64,000 bases of DNA, from positions 62,001 through 126,000 of the forward strand of contig CAMKQH010000008.1 of assembly GCA_946414885.1 (NCBI GenBank), written 5' to 3'. The translations under genes were made by a program, and so were the position numbers. The notes beneath the pieces were generated by a model. That model made no database searches. It had not been told where the DNA came from and was given only the letters and a program-made list of their open reading frames with translations. Source of the DNA: an uncultured Lachnospiraceae bacterium (lineage in GTDB: Bacteria > Bacillota > Clostridia > Lachnospirales > Lachnospiraceae). This document shows positions 26,348 through 34,207 of this stretch, in pieces; within the stretch, counting starts at the first letter, position 1, and every line of letters starts with the position of its first letter.

Positions 26348-27241
26348 ATGGACATGGGGGAGTACGTATTATGCTGTTGTTCCACGGCAGATCTTTCAAA
26401 GGAGTATTTTGAGAAACGACAGATTCCCGTTGTCTTTTATCATTTTGAGCTGGACGGAGTGAATTATCTGGATGACTGCGGCGTAAGCATTTCCTCTGAG
26501 GAACTGTTCCGGAGGATGGATGCGGGTGCGTCTACGCACACGTCTCAGGTGTCCGTCGGCGAATATTTGGAGTTTTGGAGAAAGTATTTAGTAAAGGGTC
26601 TGAGCATCATTCACGTGACGCTCTCTTCCGGATTGTCCGGAAGTTACCAGTCTGCCATGATCGCTAAGGCGGATCTGGAAAGGGAGTTCCCGGATCAGAA
26701 AATCTGCGTGATCGATTCCTTGGGAGCATCCAGCGGCTACGGCCTTTTTGTTGATACGCTTGCAGACATGCGGGATGCGGGAACGCCCTTTGACGAATTG
26801 TGCGACTGGGCGGAAAAGAACCGTTTGAAAGTGCATCACTGGTTCTTCTCCACGGATCTTACTTACTACATTCGCGGCGGCAGGGTGTCAAAGGGTGCCG
26901 GCCTGGTAGGACAAATGCTGAACATATGTCCTTTGCTGAACATGGATCAACTGGGGCATTTGACGCCGAGAGAAAAGATCCGCGGAAAGAAAAAGGTCAT
27001 GATCCGCACGGTGGAAAAGATGAAGGAGCACGCCCAGGGAGGAACGGATTACTCCGGAAAGTGTTTCATGTGTGAGTCCCTGTGCATGGATGACGCAAAA
27101 CAATTAGCAGAAATGATTGAAAAAGAGTTTCCTCATTTGAACGGTAAGGTTCAGATTTATCCCATTGGGGCAACCATTGGAAGTCATACGGGTCCCGGGA
27201 CCATTTCCATCTTCTTCTGGGGAGACGAAAGAGTCGATTAG
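26348..27241 (+). CDS. DegV family fatty-acid-binding protein
   Basis: The ATG at 26348 follows CAGGAGGG; a GTG at 26318 is in frame but upstream of that site. The 297-residue protein has DegV features: a strand-Ser start (CCCSTADLSKEYFEKRQIPV), STHTSQVSVGEYLEFW, HVTLSSGLSGSYQSA, and a C-terminal TIGATIGSHTGPGTISIFFW. DegV/FakB proteins bind a fatty acid and present it to the FakA kinase. No fakA is nearby, so the partner is not shown. It may be cotranscribed weakly with the DUF3842 gene past the hairpin between them. Confidence 0.93.
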   Translation: MDMGEYVLCCCSTADLSKEYFEKRQIPVVFYHFELDGVNYLDDCGVSISSEELFRRMDAGASTHTSQVSVGEYLEFWRKYLVKGLSIIHVTLSSGLSGSYQSAMIAKADLEREFPDQKICVIDSLGASSGYGLFVDTLADMRDAGTPFDELCDWAEKNRLKVHHWFFSTDLTYYIRGGRVSKGAGLVGQMLNICPLLNMDQLGHLTPREKIRGKKKVMIRTVEKMKEHAQGGTDYSGKCFMCESLCMDDAKQLAEMIEKEFPHLNGKVQIYPIGATIGSHTGPGTISIFFWGDERVD

Positions 27242-27247
27242 ATCGTG

Positions 27248-27280
27248 AGATGCCTTTGGGGATTCCCCTTAGGCATCTTT
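27248..27280 (+). terminator. Probable terminator
   Basis: AGATGCCT pairs with AGGCATCT, with inner GGGGATTCCCC, but the T tract is short (TT then G). It may only attenuate transcription into the DUF3842 gene. Confidence 0.55.
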
Positions 27281-27305
27281 GTCAGTTAATCAAAGGAGAA
27301 AACAA

Positions 27306-27710
27306 ATGCGCGTAATGGTGATGGACGGACAGGGCGGCGGCGTTGGAAAGCTTTTGGTGGAAACGCTTTTGGCGACGATCCCCGGAGTGGAAGTCATTGC
27401 AGTGGGGACGAATGCCACTGCCACGGCGAACATGATGAAGGGCGGCACGGCACTTGGAGCTACCGGTGAAAATGCCGTGATCTATAACAGTGCGCGGGCG
27501 GATGCCATTTGCGGGCCCATGGGAATTCTGATGGCGAATGCCATGCTGGGGGAGATTTCTCCTGCCATGGCGACGGCGGTCTCGGGAGCGGAGGTTCCCA
27601 TTTTCCTGATCCCCATGGGAAAGTGTAACGCGAAGGTTGCAGGCGTTGCGGACAAAAAGCTTGCAGACTACGTGAAGGAAGTCGTTGACAAAATCGCGGA
27701 GATGGCTTGA
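27306..27710 (+). CDS. DUF3842 family protein
   Basis: The ATG at 27306 follows AAAGGAG. The 134-residue protein starts MRVMVMDGQGGGVGKLLVET, a Rossmann-like glycine-rich loop, and contains EVIAVGTNATATANMMKGG and a late PIFLIPMGKCNAKVAG. This matches DUF3842, a small family common in Clostridia, with possible nucleotide binding. Function unknown. It is 33 bases before the MATE transporter gene and probably cotranscribed with it. Confidence 0.85.
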   Translation: MRVMVMDGQGGGVGKLLVETLLATIPGVEVIAVGTNATATANMMKGGTALGATGENAVIYNSARADAICGPMGILMANAMLGEISPAMATAVSGAEVPIFLIPMGKCNAKVAGVADKKLADYVKEVVDKIAEMA

Positions 27711-27743
27711 CGAAGTCGCTGGCGGTGACCGCAGACGGATGGG

Positions 27744-29189
27744 ATGAATGAAATGAACGATCAGGAAATGGCAGACAGACAAAAGGCACAATTCATAAAG
27801 ATGACGGAGACTCCCATCGCGCCGCTGGTAATAAAACTGGGGATCCCGACGACGATCAGCATGTTGGTGACTAGCATTTACAACATGGCTGACACTTTTT
27901 TCATCGGCCGGTACGGCATTGGCATCGTGGATGAGACGGTTACGGACGTGAACGCGGCAAGCACGAGCGCGTCCGGTGCGGTTGGCGTGGTGTTTGGCCT
28001 GATGGCGATCATTCAGGCGTTTGGCTTTATGTACGGACAGGGGAGCGGAAGCATTTCCTCCCGCGCCCTTGGCGCAAAAGAGGTGGACAAGGCATCCAAG
28101 TATTCCTCTACGGGTTTTTTTGCGGCACTGGCCACGGGTAGCCTGATGACAGTGCTGGGACTGCTCATGCTCGATCCATTGATGAGACTTCTTGGCAGTA
28201 CGGATACAATTTTGCCGTATGCCAGGACCTACGGTTTTTACATTTTGCTTGCAGCGCCTTTTATGTGCGCAAGCTGCGTGCTGAACAACGTGTTGCGCTT
28301 TGAAGGACAGGCAGCATTTGCCATGGTGGGACTTGCCTCCGGCGGCATCATTAACATTTTTGGCGACTGGCTTCTTATGAGTCAGTTCCAAATGGGAATC
28401 CGGGGCGCCGGCATCTCCACGGCAATCTCCCAGCTTATCAGCTTTATGTTGCTTTTGTCCATGTTCCTTCGCGGGAAAACGTCCGGAAAGATAGCGCTTC
28501 GCAACGTATCGGAGGACCTGCAGGATCTGTCGCTGATCTGCGAAACGGGATTTCCCAGCCTTGTGCGACAGGGACTTACCAGCATCTCCACGATGCTTTT
28601 GAATGACTGTGCGGGTGTGTATGGTGATGCTGCGGTGGCGGCCATGTCCATTGTGAACCGCGTTTGTTTCTTCACCTTCGCGACGGCGCTTGGCATCGGG
28701 CAAGGCTTTCAGCCGGTGTGTGCGTTTAACTACGGCGCAAAGAAGTATGAGCGAGTCCGGAAGGCATTTTTGTTTACGTTCTTGCTTGGAGAGGTTTTTC
28801 TTGGAACCGTGGCCCTGGCAGGCGTTTGGTTTACGGAGCCGTTGGTGCGGATTTTCCGGGATGATCCGGAGGTTGTGCGGATCGGAGCGCTTGCTTTGAC
28901 GGTTCAATTTGTCGGGCAGGTATTTCAACCGCTTTCCGTATGTACGAACATGCTCTTCCAAAGCGTCGGAAGGGTTGGGATTGCCACGCTCATGTCCATG
29001 TTAAGGAGTGGTCTGTTCTTTTTGCCGGTGTTGCTCATCTCATCGAAGTTGTTTGGACTTACGGGCATTCAGTGTTCGCAGGGAATTGCGGACGTGCTGA
29101 CGATGTTTGTGGCAGTGCCTTTTGTGGTGAGTTTCCTTCAAGAGATGAAGGAAATGGAAGAGATTGCCATGGAGGAACAGGAAAAATAA
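27744..29189 (+). CDS. MATE family efflux transporter
   Basis: This 481-residue protein has about twelve membrane segments and two MatE halves. It begins with the family pattern APLVIKLGIPTTISMLVTSI, followed by YNMADTFFIGRYG; the second half begins near GFPSLVRQGLTSISTMLLND. Such proteins export drugs or metabolites in exchange for Na+ or H+. The ribosome binding site is weak and either ATG 27744 or 27753 could be used. The substrate is unknown. Confidence 0.92.
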   Translation: MNEMNDQEMADRQKAQFIKMTETPIAPLVIKLGIPTTISMLVTSIYNMADTFFIGRYGIGIVDETVTDVNAASTSASGAVGVVFGLMAIIQAFGFMYGQGSGSISSRALGAKEVDKASKYSSTGFFAALATGSLMTVLGLLMLDPLMRLLGSTDTILPYARTYGFYILLAAPFMCASCVLNNVLRFEGQAAFAMVGLASGGIINIFGDWLLMSQFQMGIRGAGISTAISQLISFMLLLSMFLRGKTSGKIALRNVSEDLQDLSLICETGFPSLVRQGLTSISTMLLNDCAGVYGDAAVAAMSIVNRVCFFTFATALGIGQGFQPVCAFNYGAKKYERVRKAFLFTFLLGEVFLGTVALAGVWFTEPLVRIFRDDPEVVRIGALALTVQFVGQVFQPLSVCTNMLFQSVGRVGIATLMSMLRSGLFFLPVLLISSKLFGLTGIQCSQGIADVLTMFVAVPFVVSFLQEMKEMEEIAMEEQEK

Positions 29190-29226
29190 CAGGCAGAGAG
29201 CCTGCAGGGAGTTTGAGGTAGCGGAC

Positions 29227-29778
29227 GTGGAAAGTCGAAGGGACAAGATTGCGCATGCGGGACTGGAATGGTTCCTTGTTTTTTTAACGTTTGGCTGCAT
29301 TGGCTGGCTGTATGAGGTCGGCATCATGTGGTTTGAAATGAAAGAGGGTTTTGTAAACCGGGGATTTTTGTATGGGCCCTGCTTGCCGATTTATGGAGTT
29401 GGCGGCCTGATTGTTTTGCTCGTCACGAGACGAGTGAAAAAGCATCCGCTCATTTGCTTTCTGGTCGTTTGCCTGCTGACAACGGGCGCAGAGCTTTTGA
29501 CGAGCTACCTGTTGCAGTGGAGGCTTGGATACTTCCTGTGGGATTATCGAAATACGGGGTACGGACCGACCTTTGAGGGAAGGATTGCAGTGCGCTCAAG
29601 CCTGCAGTTTGGATTGATCGGGATGGCGGCAGTCTACGTGGTGCATCCGCTTTTGAAGAAGATCATCCAAAAGATCCGGGGGAAATTCCCTGGGGCGTAT
29701 TTGATCATGGCGTGCCTGCTGCTGGCTGTGTTTCTTGTGGATCTAACGTTTCACTTAATTTGCGGAAGCAACGCATGA
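29227..29778 (+). CDS. CmpB-like putative ABC transporter permease (PF06541)
   Basis: The start is placed at GTG 29227, preceded by TTGAGGTAGC; a longer frame would overlap the MATE gene. The 183-residue protein has about five membrane segments and the typical FGCIGWLYEVGIMWFEMKEG, VNRGFLYGPCLPIYGVGGL and TTGAELLTSYLLQWRLGYFL, then WDYR. These mark the PF06541 family, annotated as an ABC permease though no ATPase is near and the role is unproven. It follows the MATE gene by 37 bases. Confidence 0.85.
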   Translation: MESRRDKIAHAGLEWFLVFLTFGCIGWLYEVGIMWFEMKEGFVNRGFLYGPCLPIYGVGGLIVLLVTRRVKKHPLICFLVVCLLTTGAELLTSYLLQWRLGYFLWDYRNTGYGPTFEGRIAVRSSLQFGLIGMAAVYVVHPLLKKIIQKIRGKFPGAYLIMACLLLAVFLVDLTFHLICGSNA

Positions 29779-29873
29779 CGGAGTTTCTTTCTCTTGCCAT
29801 GCGAAGGATTTTTGATTAAAATAGATATGCGGCTTACGTGAAAGTAAGTTAAGATTGGAAAGGGGAAAAGCAT

Positions 29874-31064
29874 ATGTTGGTTCAAAAGTACAAGGACATG
29901 CTTTCGAAAAAATCGGTGATCCGCGAGCTCTCGGAGTTTGCCACGGCACGGGGCCAGGAGATTGGCTATGAAAACGTATTTGATTACAGTTTGGGAAATC
30001 CGTCGGTGCCCGTTCCCAAGGCGTTTACGGACAGGATGATCCAGATGCTGGCGACGAGAGATCCCATGGAGCTTCACGGTTACAGCCCTAGCCTTGGAAT
30101 CACTTCCGTTCGCGAGGCCGTTGCGGCATCCTTGGAACAGCGTTTTGGCATTCCTTACCGCAAAGAGCATATCTTTATGGCGACGGGCGCAGCAGGCGCT
30201 TTGGCACATGCTTTTCGTCTGGTAACGGAGCCCGGCGACGAGATCCTTACGTTTGCCCCATATTTCCCGGAATACGGACCTTACGTGAATCTGACGGGAG
30301 CCGTTTTGAAGGTGGTTCCGCCTAATACGGAAACCTTCCAGATCAATTTCCCCGCCTTCGAGGAGATGCTGACGGAAAAGGTGATGGCGGTGCTTGTCAA
30401 CACGCCGAATAATCCTTCCGGAATCGTGTATTCCACGGAGACGATCCAGAAGCTGACGGATATCATGAGAAAGAAATCTGAGGAATTTGGGCATGAGATC
30501 TATCTGATCTCCGATGAGCCGTATCGTGAGATCGTATTTGCGGGCGTTGACGCGCCCTGCGTGTCCAAGTTCTATGACAATACCATTATGTGTTATTCCT
30601 TCTCGAAGTCTTTGTCCCTGCCCGGTGAGCGTATCGGTTACGTGGCGATCAATCCGGCCTGCAAGGACGCTGAGGACATGATCGTGATGTGCGGTCAGAT
30701 CTCCCGCGGCATCGGTCACAACTGCCCTCCTTCGATCATTCAGTTGGCGGTTGCCGACGTACTCGACAAGACGGCGGATCTTTCCGTCTATGAGACCAAC
30801 ATGAACTTGATCTATGATTGCCTCGTGGAGCTTGGCTTCACGGTCGTAAAGCCTGGCGGAACCTTCTATATCTTCCCGAAGGCACTTGAGCCGGATGCGG
30901 TGTCATTCTGCAACAAGGCAAAGAAATATGACCTCATCCTCGTGCCCGCCGACAACTTTGGAGCACCCGGATTCTTCCGCATGGCCTACTGCATCTCCAC
31001 CGAGAAGGTGAAGCGCTCCCTTGAGGCCCTGCGCAAATTCGTGGCCGAGGAGTACGCAAAGTAA
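29874..31064 (+). CDS. PLP-dependent aminotransferase, class I/II
   Basis: This 396-residue enzyme has fold type I features: SLGNPSVPVP near the N terminus, ATGAAGALAHAF (PLP phosphate loop), NTPNNPSGIVY, ISDEPYREIVFAG, the Schiff-base lysine in YSFSKSLSLPGERIGYVA, and an arginine in GFFRMAYCIS that would bind the substrate carboxylate. It resembles aspartate/aromatic-type aminotransferases of Clostridia. GGAAAGGGG precedes the ATG. The amino acid used cannot be set from sequence. Confidence 0.93.
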   Translation: MLVQKYKDMLSKKSVIRELSEFATARGQEIGYENVFDYSLGNPSVPVPKAFTDRMIQMLATRDPMELHGYSPSLGITSVREAVAASLEQRFGIPYRKEHIFMATGAAGALAHAFRLVTEPGDEILTFAPYFPEYGPYVNLTGAVLKVVPPNTETFQINFPAFEEMLTEKVMAVLVNTPNNPSGIVYSTETIQKLTDIMRKKSEEFGHEIYLISDEPYREIVFAGVDAPCVSKFYDNTIMCYSFSKSLSLPGERIGYVAINPACKDAEDMIVMCGQISRGIGHNCPPSIIQLAVADVLDKTADLSVYETNMNLIYDCLVELGFTVVKPGGTFYIFPKALEPDAVSFCNKAKKYDLILVPADNFGAPGFFRMAYCISTEKVKRSLEALRKFVAEEYAK

Positions 31065-31106
31065 AATTTCAGGCAGAGCAAAATTTGCCGTACAATACTG
31101 GTAGAC

Positions 31107-31551
31107 AATCCGTCCCGGCGGCAGACCCTGCTTCAAGTAGACGGGCAGATTGCCGGACGGAAGATAAGGACAATCCATCCCGGCGGCAGCCTGTCCACGG
31201 GACACGCGAATTTTCCTGTTCGGCTCGCGCGCCTTATTTGCCGCCATTCGCGCTATTTGCCTGCTGACGCAGGCACGCGCTCGGTGGCGGCGGCTAAGCG
31301 CAAGCCTCGCGACGGAAAATCCGCTATCGTCCCTGTGGATCAGGTCTGCCGCCGGGACGGATTACGATAACTGAGGGACGGCAAATCTGCCCGTCTGCGA
31401 AGGAGGAACTGCCGCCGGGACGGATTACGGTAACTGAGGGACGGCAAATCTGCCCGTCTGCGAAGGAGGAACTGCCGCCGGGACGGATTGGGGTAACTGG
31501 GGGCGGCAAATCTGCCGGCCCGCGAAGGAGGAGCTGCCGCCGGGACGGATT
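31107..31551. repeat. Foldback element, copy 2, with 63-bp tandem repeats in the arms
   Basis: The centre (31205-31330) shares the core of the 8760-8973 element: CGCGCCTTATTTGCCGCCAT and CGGTGGCGGCGGCTAAGCGC. Its apical hairpin is TGCCTGC-tgac-GCAGGCA (31258-31275) inside GCGC/GCGC, different in sequence from copy 1 but still paired. The right arm holds four tandem 62-63-bp units starting at 31346, 31409, 31472 and 31534 (the last one partial); the left arm (31107-31193) holds inverted, diverged versions of the same unit. Each right unit contains GAAGGAGG. This accounts for nearly all of the 524-bp gap between the aminotransferase and patatin genes. Confidence 0.85.
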
Positions 31552-31588
31552 GCGGTAATTTGAGGGGCGCAAAGCGAAAGGAGACAAC

Positions 31589-32452
31589 ATGTACCAGGCT
31601 GGATTGGTTTTGGAAGGCGGAGGAATGAGGGGAGTCTACACCGCCGGCGTACTGGACTTTTTAATAGAGAAGAACGTCCTGCTGTCAAGCGTATACGGCG
31701 TGTCCGCCGGAGCTTGTCACATGTGCAGTTACTTGTCAGGACAAAAGGGCCGTGCACGCGACGTGTCGGTGGATTATCTTGACAATAAGATGTATTGCAG
31801 CGCAAGAAGCCTGATTCTGACGGGCGATCTCTTTAACGTGGACGTTGCGTACAATTTGATTCCCAATTACCTGAATCCGTTTGACCACCAGGCATATCAC
31901 CAATACCAGGGCAAGGCATATTCCGTAGTGACCAATATTGTTACGGGTCAGCCGGAATACCTCCGGATCAGGGATCTGAAAGAGGACATGGATGCCATAC
32001 GCGCGTCAGCGTCACTGCCGTTGATGGCGAGAAACGTGGAAATCGATGGGAAATTATATTTGGACGGCGGTATCGCGGATCCCATTCCCATCGCAAAATC
32101 CATCTTGGACGGCAACCGCAAGAACGTTGTCATCCTGACCAAGGAAGAAGGGTTCGTGAGAAAGCCAACGGATAAGCTATCCCTGGCGCTCATAAAAGCC
32201 AGATACCTGAAATATCCTAAGATATATGAATTGATGGCAAGTCGCCATAAAAGTTATAATGAGACGCTGGATTACCTCTATCGTCAGGTGGAGAACGGCC
32301 AGGCCTACGTGATCCGTCCGAAGCATCCAAGTAAGGTGGGACGAATCGAGAAAAATAAGGAAAACCTTTTGGCACTGTACCGCCAGGGCTACGAGGAAGC
32401 GGCAGATCATTATGAAAGCCTGATGGAGTATCTGGGAAAGGAATCGAACTAG
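31589..32452 (+). CDS. Patatin-like phospholipase
   Basis: This 287-residue protein has the patatin catalytic dyad and oxyanion loop: LEGGGMRGVYTAGVLDFL, nucleophile elbow GVSAG, and DGGIADPIP with the catalytic Asp. There is no signal peptide, so it should act on cytoplasmic lipids. It resembles the YjjU/RssA-like bacterial group. GAAAGGAG precedes the ATG. It is followed by uppP with one base between, so the two are coupled. Substrate unknown, but the pairing with uppP suggests envelope lipid turnover. Confidence 0.92.
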   Translation: MYQAGLVLEGGGMRGVYTAGVLDFLIEKNVLLSSVYGVSAGACHMCSYLSGQKGRARDVSVDYLDNKMYCSARSLILTGDLFNVDVAYNLIPNYLNPFDHQAYHQYQGKAYSVVTNIVTGQPEYLRIRDLKEDMDAIRASASLPLMARNVEIDGKLYLDGGIADPIPIAKSILDGNRKNVVILTKEEGFVRKPTDKLSLALIKARYLKYPKIYELMASRHKSYNETLDYLYRQVENGQAYVIRPKHPSKVGRIEKNKENLLALYRQGYEEAADHYESLMEYLGKESN

Positions 32453-32453
32453 C

Positions 32454-33320
32454 ATGGATAAGTTTTTTGACGTAATCAAGGCGATCATCTACGGAATTGT
32501 GGAGGGAGTGACGGAATGGCTTCCCGTCAGCAGCACGGGACACTTGATCCTGGTGGAAGAGTTTCTTCCTTTTAACAACGTCAGCGAAGGATTTTTCGAT
32601 ATGTTCGACGTGGTGATCCAGCTGGGTGCGATCCTGGCGATCGTGATCCTGTTCTGGAATAAGATCTGGCCGTTTCAACTGCCCCAAAACCAAGAGGATC
32701 CGGCCCCCGGCATCATGGGATTTGTCAAGATGGATAAGATCATCCTCTGGATCAAGATCGCCGTGGCCTGCGTTCCGGCCGCCATTATCGGAGTTCTCTT
32801 TGATGACTGGTTTGACAAGTGGTTTTATAATCCCGTTTGCGTGTCCATCGCGCTGATCGTTTTCGGCATTGCATTTATTGTCGTGGAAAACTGGAATAAG
32901 TCACGCAGACCTGCCATAAGAAGACTTGATGACATTACCTTCAAAACGGCTCTTCTCATTGGCATTTTCCAGCTGATCGCAGCCATTTTTCCCGGAACTT
33001 CCCGTTCCGGAGCAACCATAGTCGGCGCGTTGCTCATCGGCGTGAGCCGCACGATAGCCGCTGAATTTACGTTTTTCCTGGCGATTCCCGTCATGTTCGG
33101 GGCAAGCCTTTTGAAGATTTTGAAATTCGGTTTCCATTTCACTGCACTGGAATTCGCCTTATTGATGATCGGAACTTTCGTTGCTTTCGCTGTTTCGCTG
33201 TTTATCGTCCGTTTCCTGATGGCCTTCATCAAGAAACATAACTTCAAAATCTTTGGTTGGTACCGCATCGTTTTGGGCGTGATCGTACTTCTCTACTTTG
33301 GTCTGGCGAAGGGTAATTAA
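32454..33320 (+). CDS. uppP: Undecaprenyl-diphosphatase
   Basis: UppP (BacA) removes the terminal phosphate of undecaprenyl diphosphate to renew the lipid carrier for cell-wall synthesis, and raises bacitracin resistance. The 288-residue membrane protein has the signature GIVEGVTEWLPVSSTGHLIL with the essential Glu pair, and the second motif FPGTSRSGATI. About eight membrane segments are visible. It starts one base after the patatin gene stop and ends before a terminator. Confidence 0.96.
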   Translation: MDKFFDVIKAIIYGIVEGVTEWLPVSSTGHLILVEEFLPFNNVSEGFFDMFDVVIQLGAILAIVILFWNKIWPFQLPQNQEDPAPGIMGFVKMDKIILWIKIAVACVPAAIIGVLFDDWFDKWFYNPVCVSIALIVFGIAFIVVENWNKSRRPAIRRLDDITFKTALLIGIFQLIAAIFPGTSRSGATIVGALLIGVSRTIAAEFTFFLAIPVMFGASLLKILKFGFHFTALEFALLMIGTFVAFAVSLFIVRFLMAFIKKHNFKIFGWYRIVLGVIVLLYFGLAKGN

Positions 33321-33355
33321 ACCGTTTTACCTTTAAAAACCTTGTCAAGAATTAA

Positions 33356-33394
33356 AAATTCACAAATATTTTTACTTAATTTTGTGAATTTTTT
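33356..33394 (+). terminator. Rho-independent terminator of uppP
   Basis: AAATTCACAAA pairs with TTTGTGAATTT around a 14-base loop and runs into TTTT. Confidence 0.8.
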
Positions 33395-33405
33395 CGTTAG
33401 AAAGG

Positions 33406-33434
33406 TTGACAAGCTGTCAGAAACACGCTATATT
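33406..33434 (+). promoter_or_regulatory. Strong promoter of the Lys/Ala-repeat protein gene
   Basis: Consensus TTGACA (33406-33411), 17 bases, TATATT (33429-33434). TGACA and TGTCA form a small inverted repeat over the -35. The leader to the ATG is about 85 bases. Confidence 0.85.
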
Positions 33435-33523
33435 ATTAGGCGAAAAGCGCAATAAATGCGCAGAACGCTTGAAATGGAAGGCGCCAAGGGCGCAAGTAGG
33501 CAATTAAGAAGGGAGAATTAACC

Positions 33524-34012
33524 ATGGCAGACGAAAAGGTAGTTGCAGCAGTTAAGACCGAGGAAGTAAAGAAGGAAGAAGTTAAGAAGGCAGTAGCAAA
33601 GAAGCCTGTTGCTAAGAAGCCCGCTGCAGAGAAGGCAGTAGCTGAGAAGAAGGCTCCTGCTAAGAAGGCAGAGAAGGCAGTAGCTGAGAAGAAGGCTCCC
33701 GCTAAGAAGGCAGAGAAGGCAGTAGCTGAGAAGAAGGCTCCCGCTAAGAAGGCAGAGAAGGCAGTAGCTGAGAAGAAGGCTCCTGCAAAGAAGGCAGCTA
33801 AGAAGGCAGCAGCTAAGGCTAACGTATTCGTTCAGTTCGCTGGCAAGTCCTTCTCTCAGGACGAGCTCGTTAAGATCGCTCAGGACGTATGGCAGTATGA
33901 CATGAACAAGAAGGCTGAAGATTTCAAGACCGTTGAGATCTACGTTAAGCCCGAAGAGAACATGGCTTATTTCGTTGTTAACGGCGAGACCTCCGGAAGC
34001 TTTGTTCTGTAA
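33524..34012 (+). CDS. Lys/Ala-rich repeat protein with DUF6465-like C-terminal domain
   Basis: This 162-residue basic protein has an N-terminal half of Lys, Ala, Val, Glu and Pro, including four repeats of AEKAVAEKKAPAKK (residues 35-90), like the tails of histone H1 or bacterial AlgP/HU-extension proteins. The last ~70 residues form a small folded domain (VFVQFAGKSFSQDELVKIA, EIYVKPEENMAYFVVNGE) that I assign to DUF6465, found in Lachnospiraceae. Its consensus promoter, good AGAAGGGAG site and own terminator suggest high expression. Inference: a nucleoid or RNA-associated protein. Direct evidence of binding is absent. Confidence 0.75.
   Translation: MADEKVVAAVKTEEVKKEEVKKAVAKKPVAKKPAAEKAVAEKKAPAKKAEKAVAEKKAPAKKAEKAVAEKKAPAKKAEKAVAEKKAPAKKAAKKAAAKANVFVQFAGKSFSQDELVKIAQDVWQYDMNKKAEDFKTVEIYVKPEENMAYFVVNGETSGSFVL
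33626..33793 (+). repeat. 42-bp coding tandem repeat, four copies
   Basis: Four nearly identical 42-bp units encode a 14-residue Lys/Ala repeat. Differences between units are a few third-position changes only, so copy number is probably unstable. Confidence 0.9.
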
Positions 34013-34042
34013 TTTATCCGTAATATAAAGTAGAAAAATTTG

Positions 34043-34079
34043 AAATCCCGTCTTTCTAAGGCAGAAAGGCGGGATTTTT
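34043..34079 (+). terminator. Rho-independent terminator
   Basis: AAATCCCG-TCTTTCT pairs with AGAAAGG-CGGGATTT, followed by TT-A. It lies 30 bases after the Lys/Ala-repeat protein stop. Confidence 0.85.
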
Positions 34080-34113
34080 ATAATTATTTTATAAAGTTTT
34101 ATCAGAAAAGACG

Positions 34114-34142
34114 TTGACAAGAAAAGGGCATGGGTGTATGTT
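34114..34142 (+). promoter_or_regulatory. Sigma-A promoter of the heat-shock operon
   Basis: TTGACA (34114-34119), 17 bases, TATGTT (34137-34142), directly followed by the CIRCE operator. Confidence 0.85.
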
Positions 34143-34156
34143 AAGTGCATAAGGTA

Positions 34157-34183
34157 TTAGCACTCCTTCGAGTTGAGTGCTAA
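34157..34183 (+). promoter_or_regulatory. CIRCE operator (HrcA site)
   Basis: TTAGCACTC, nine bases, GAGTGCTAA: an exact match to the CIRCE consensus. It lies 14 bases downstream of the -10 box, where HrcA binding would block transcription, so the operon is autoregulated and heat-inducible. Confidence 0.98.
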
Positions 34184-34207
34184 CAAGTCCAAAAGAGGTG
34201 ATTTCCC

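Noticed and set aside
27282..28961. 559-residue minus-strand frame opposite DUF3842 and MATE
   Set aside because: It spans two well-supported genes on the plus strand, is rich in His, Arg and Gln as antisense frames are, and has no start site.
31346..31551. Possible CRISPR array
   Set aside because: Units of 62-63 bp repeat end to end without unique spacers, and no cas genes are present.
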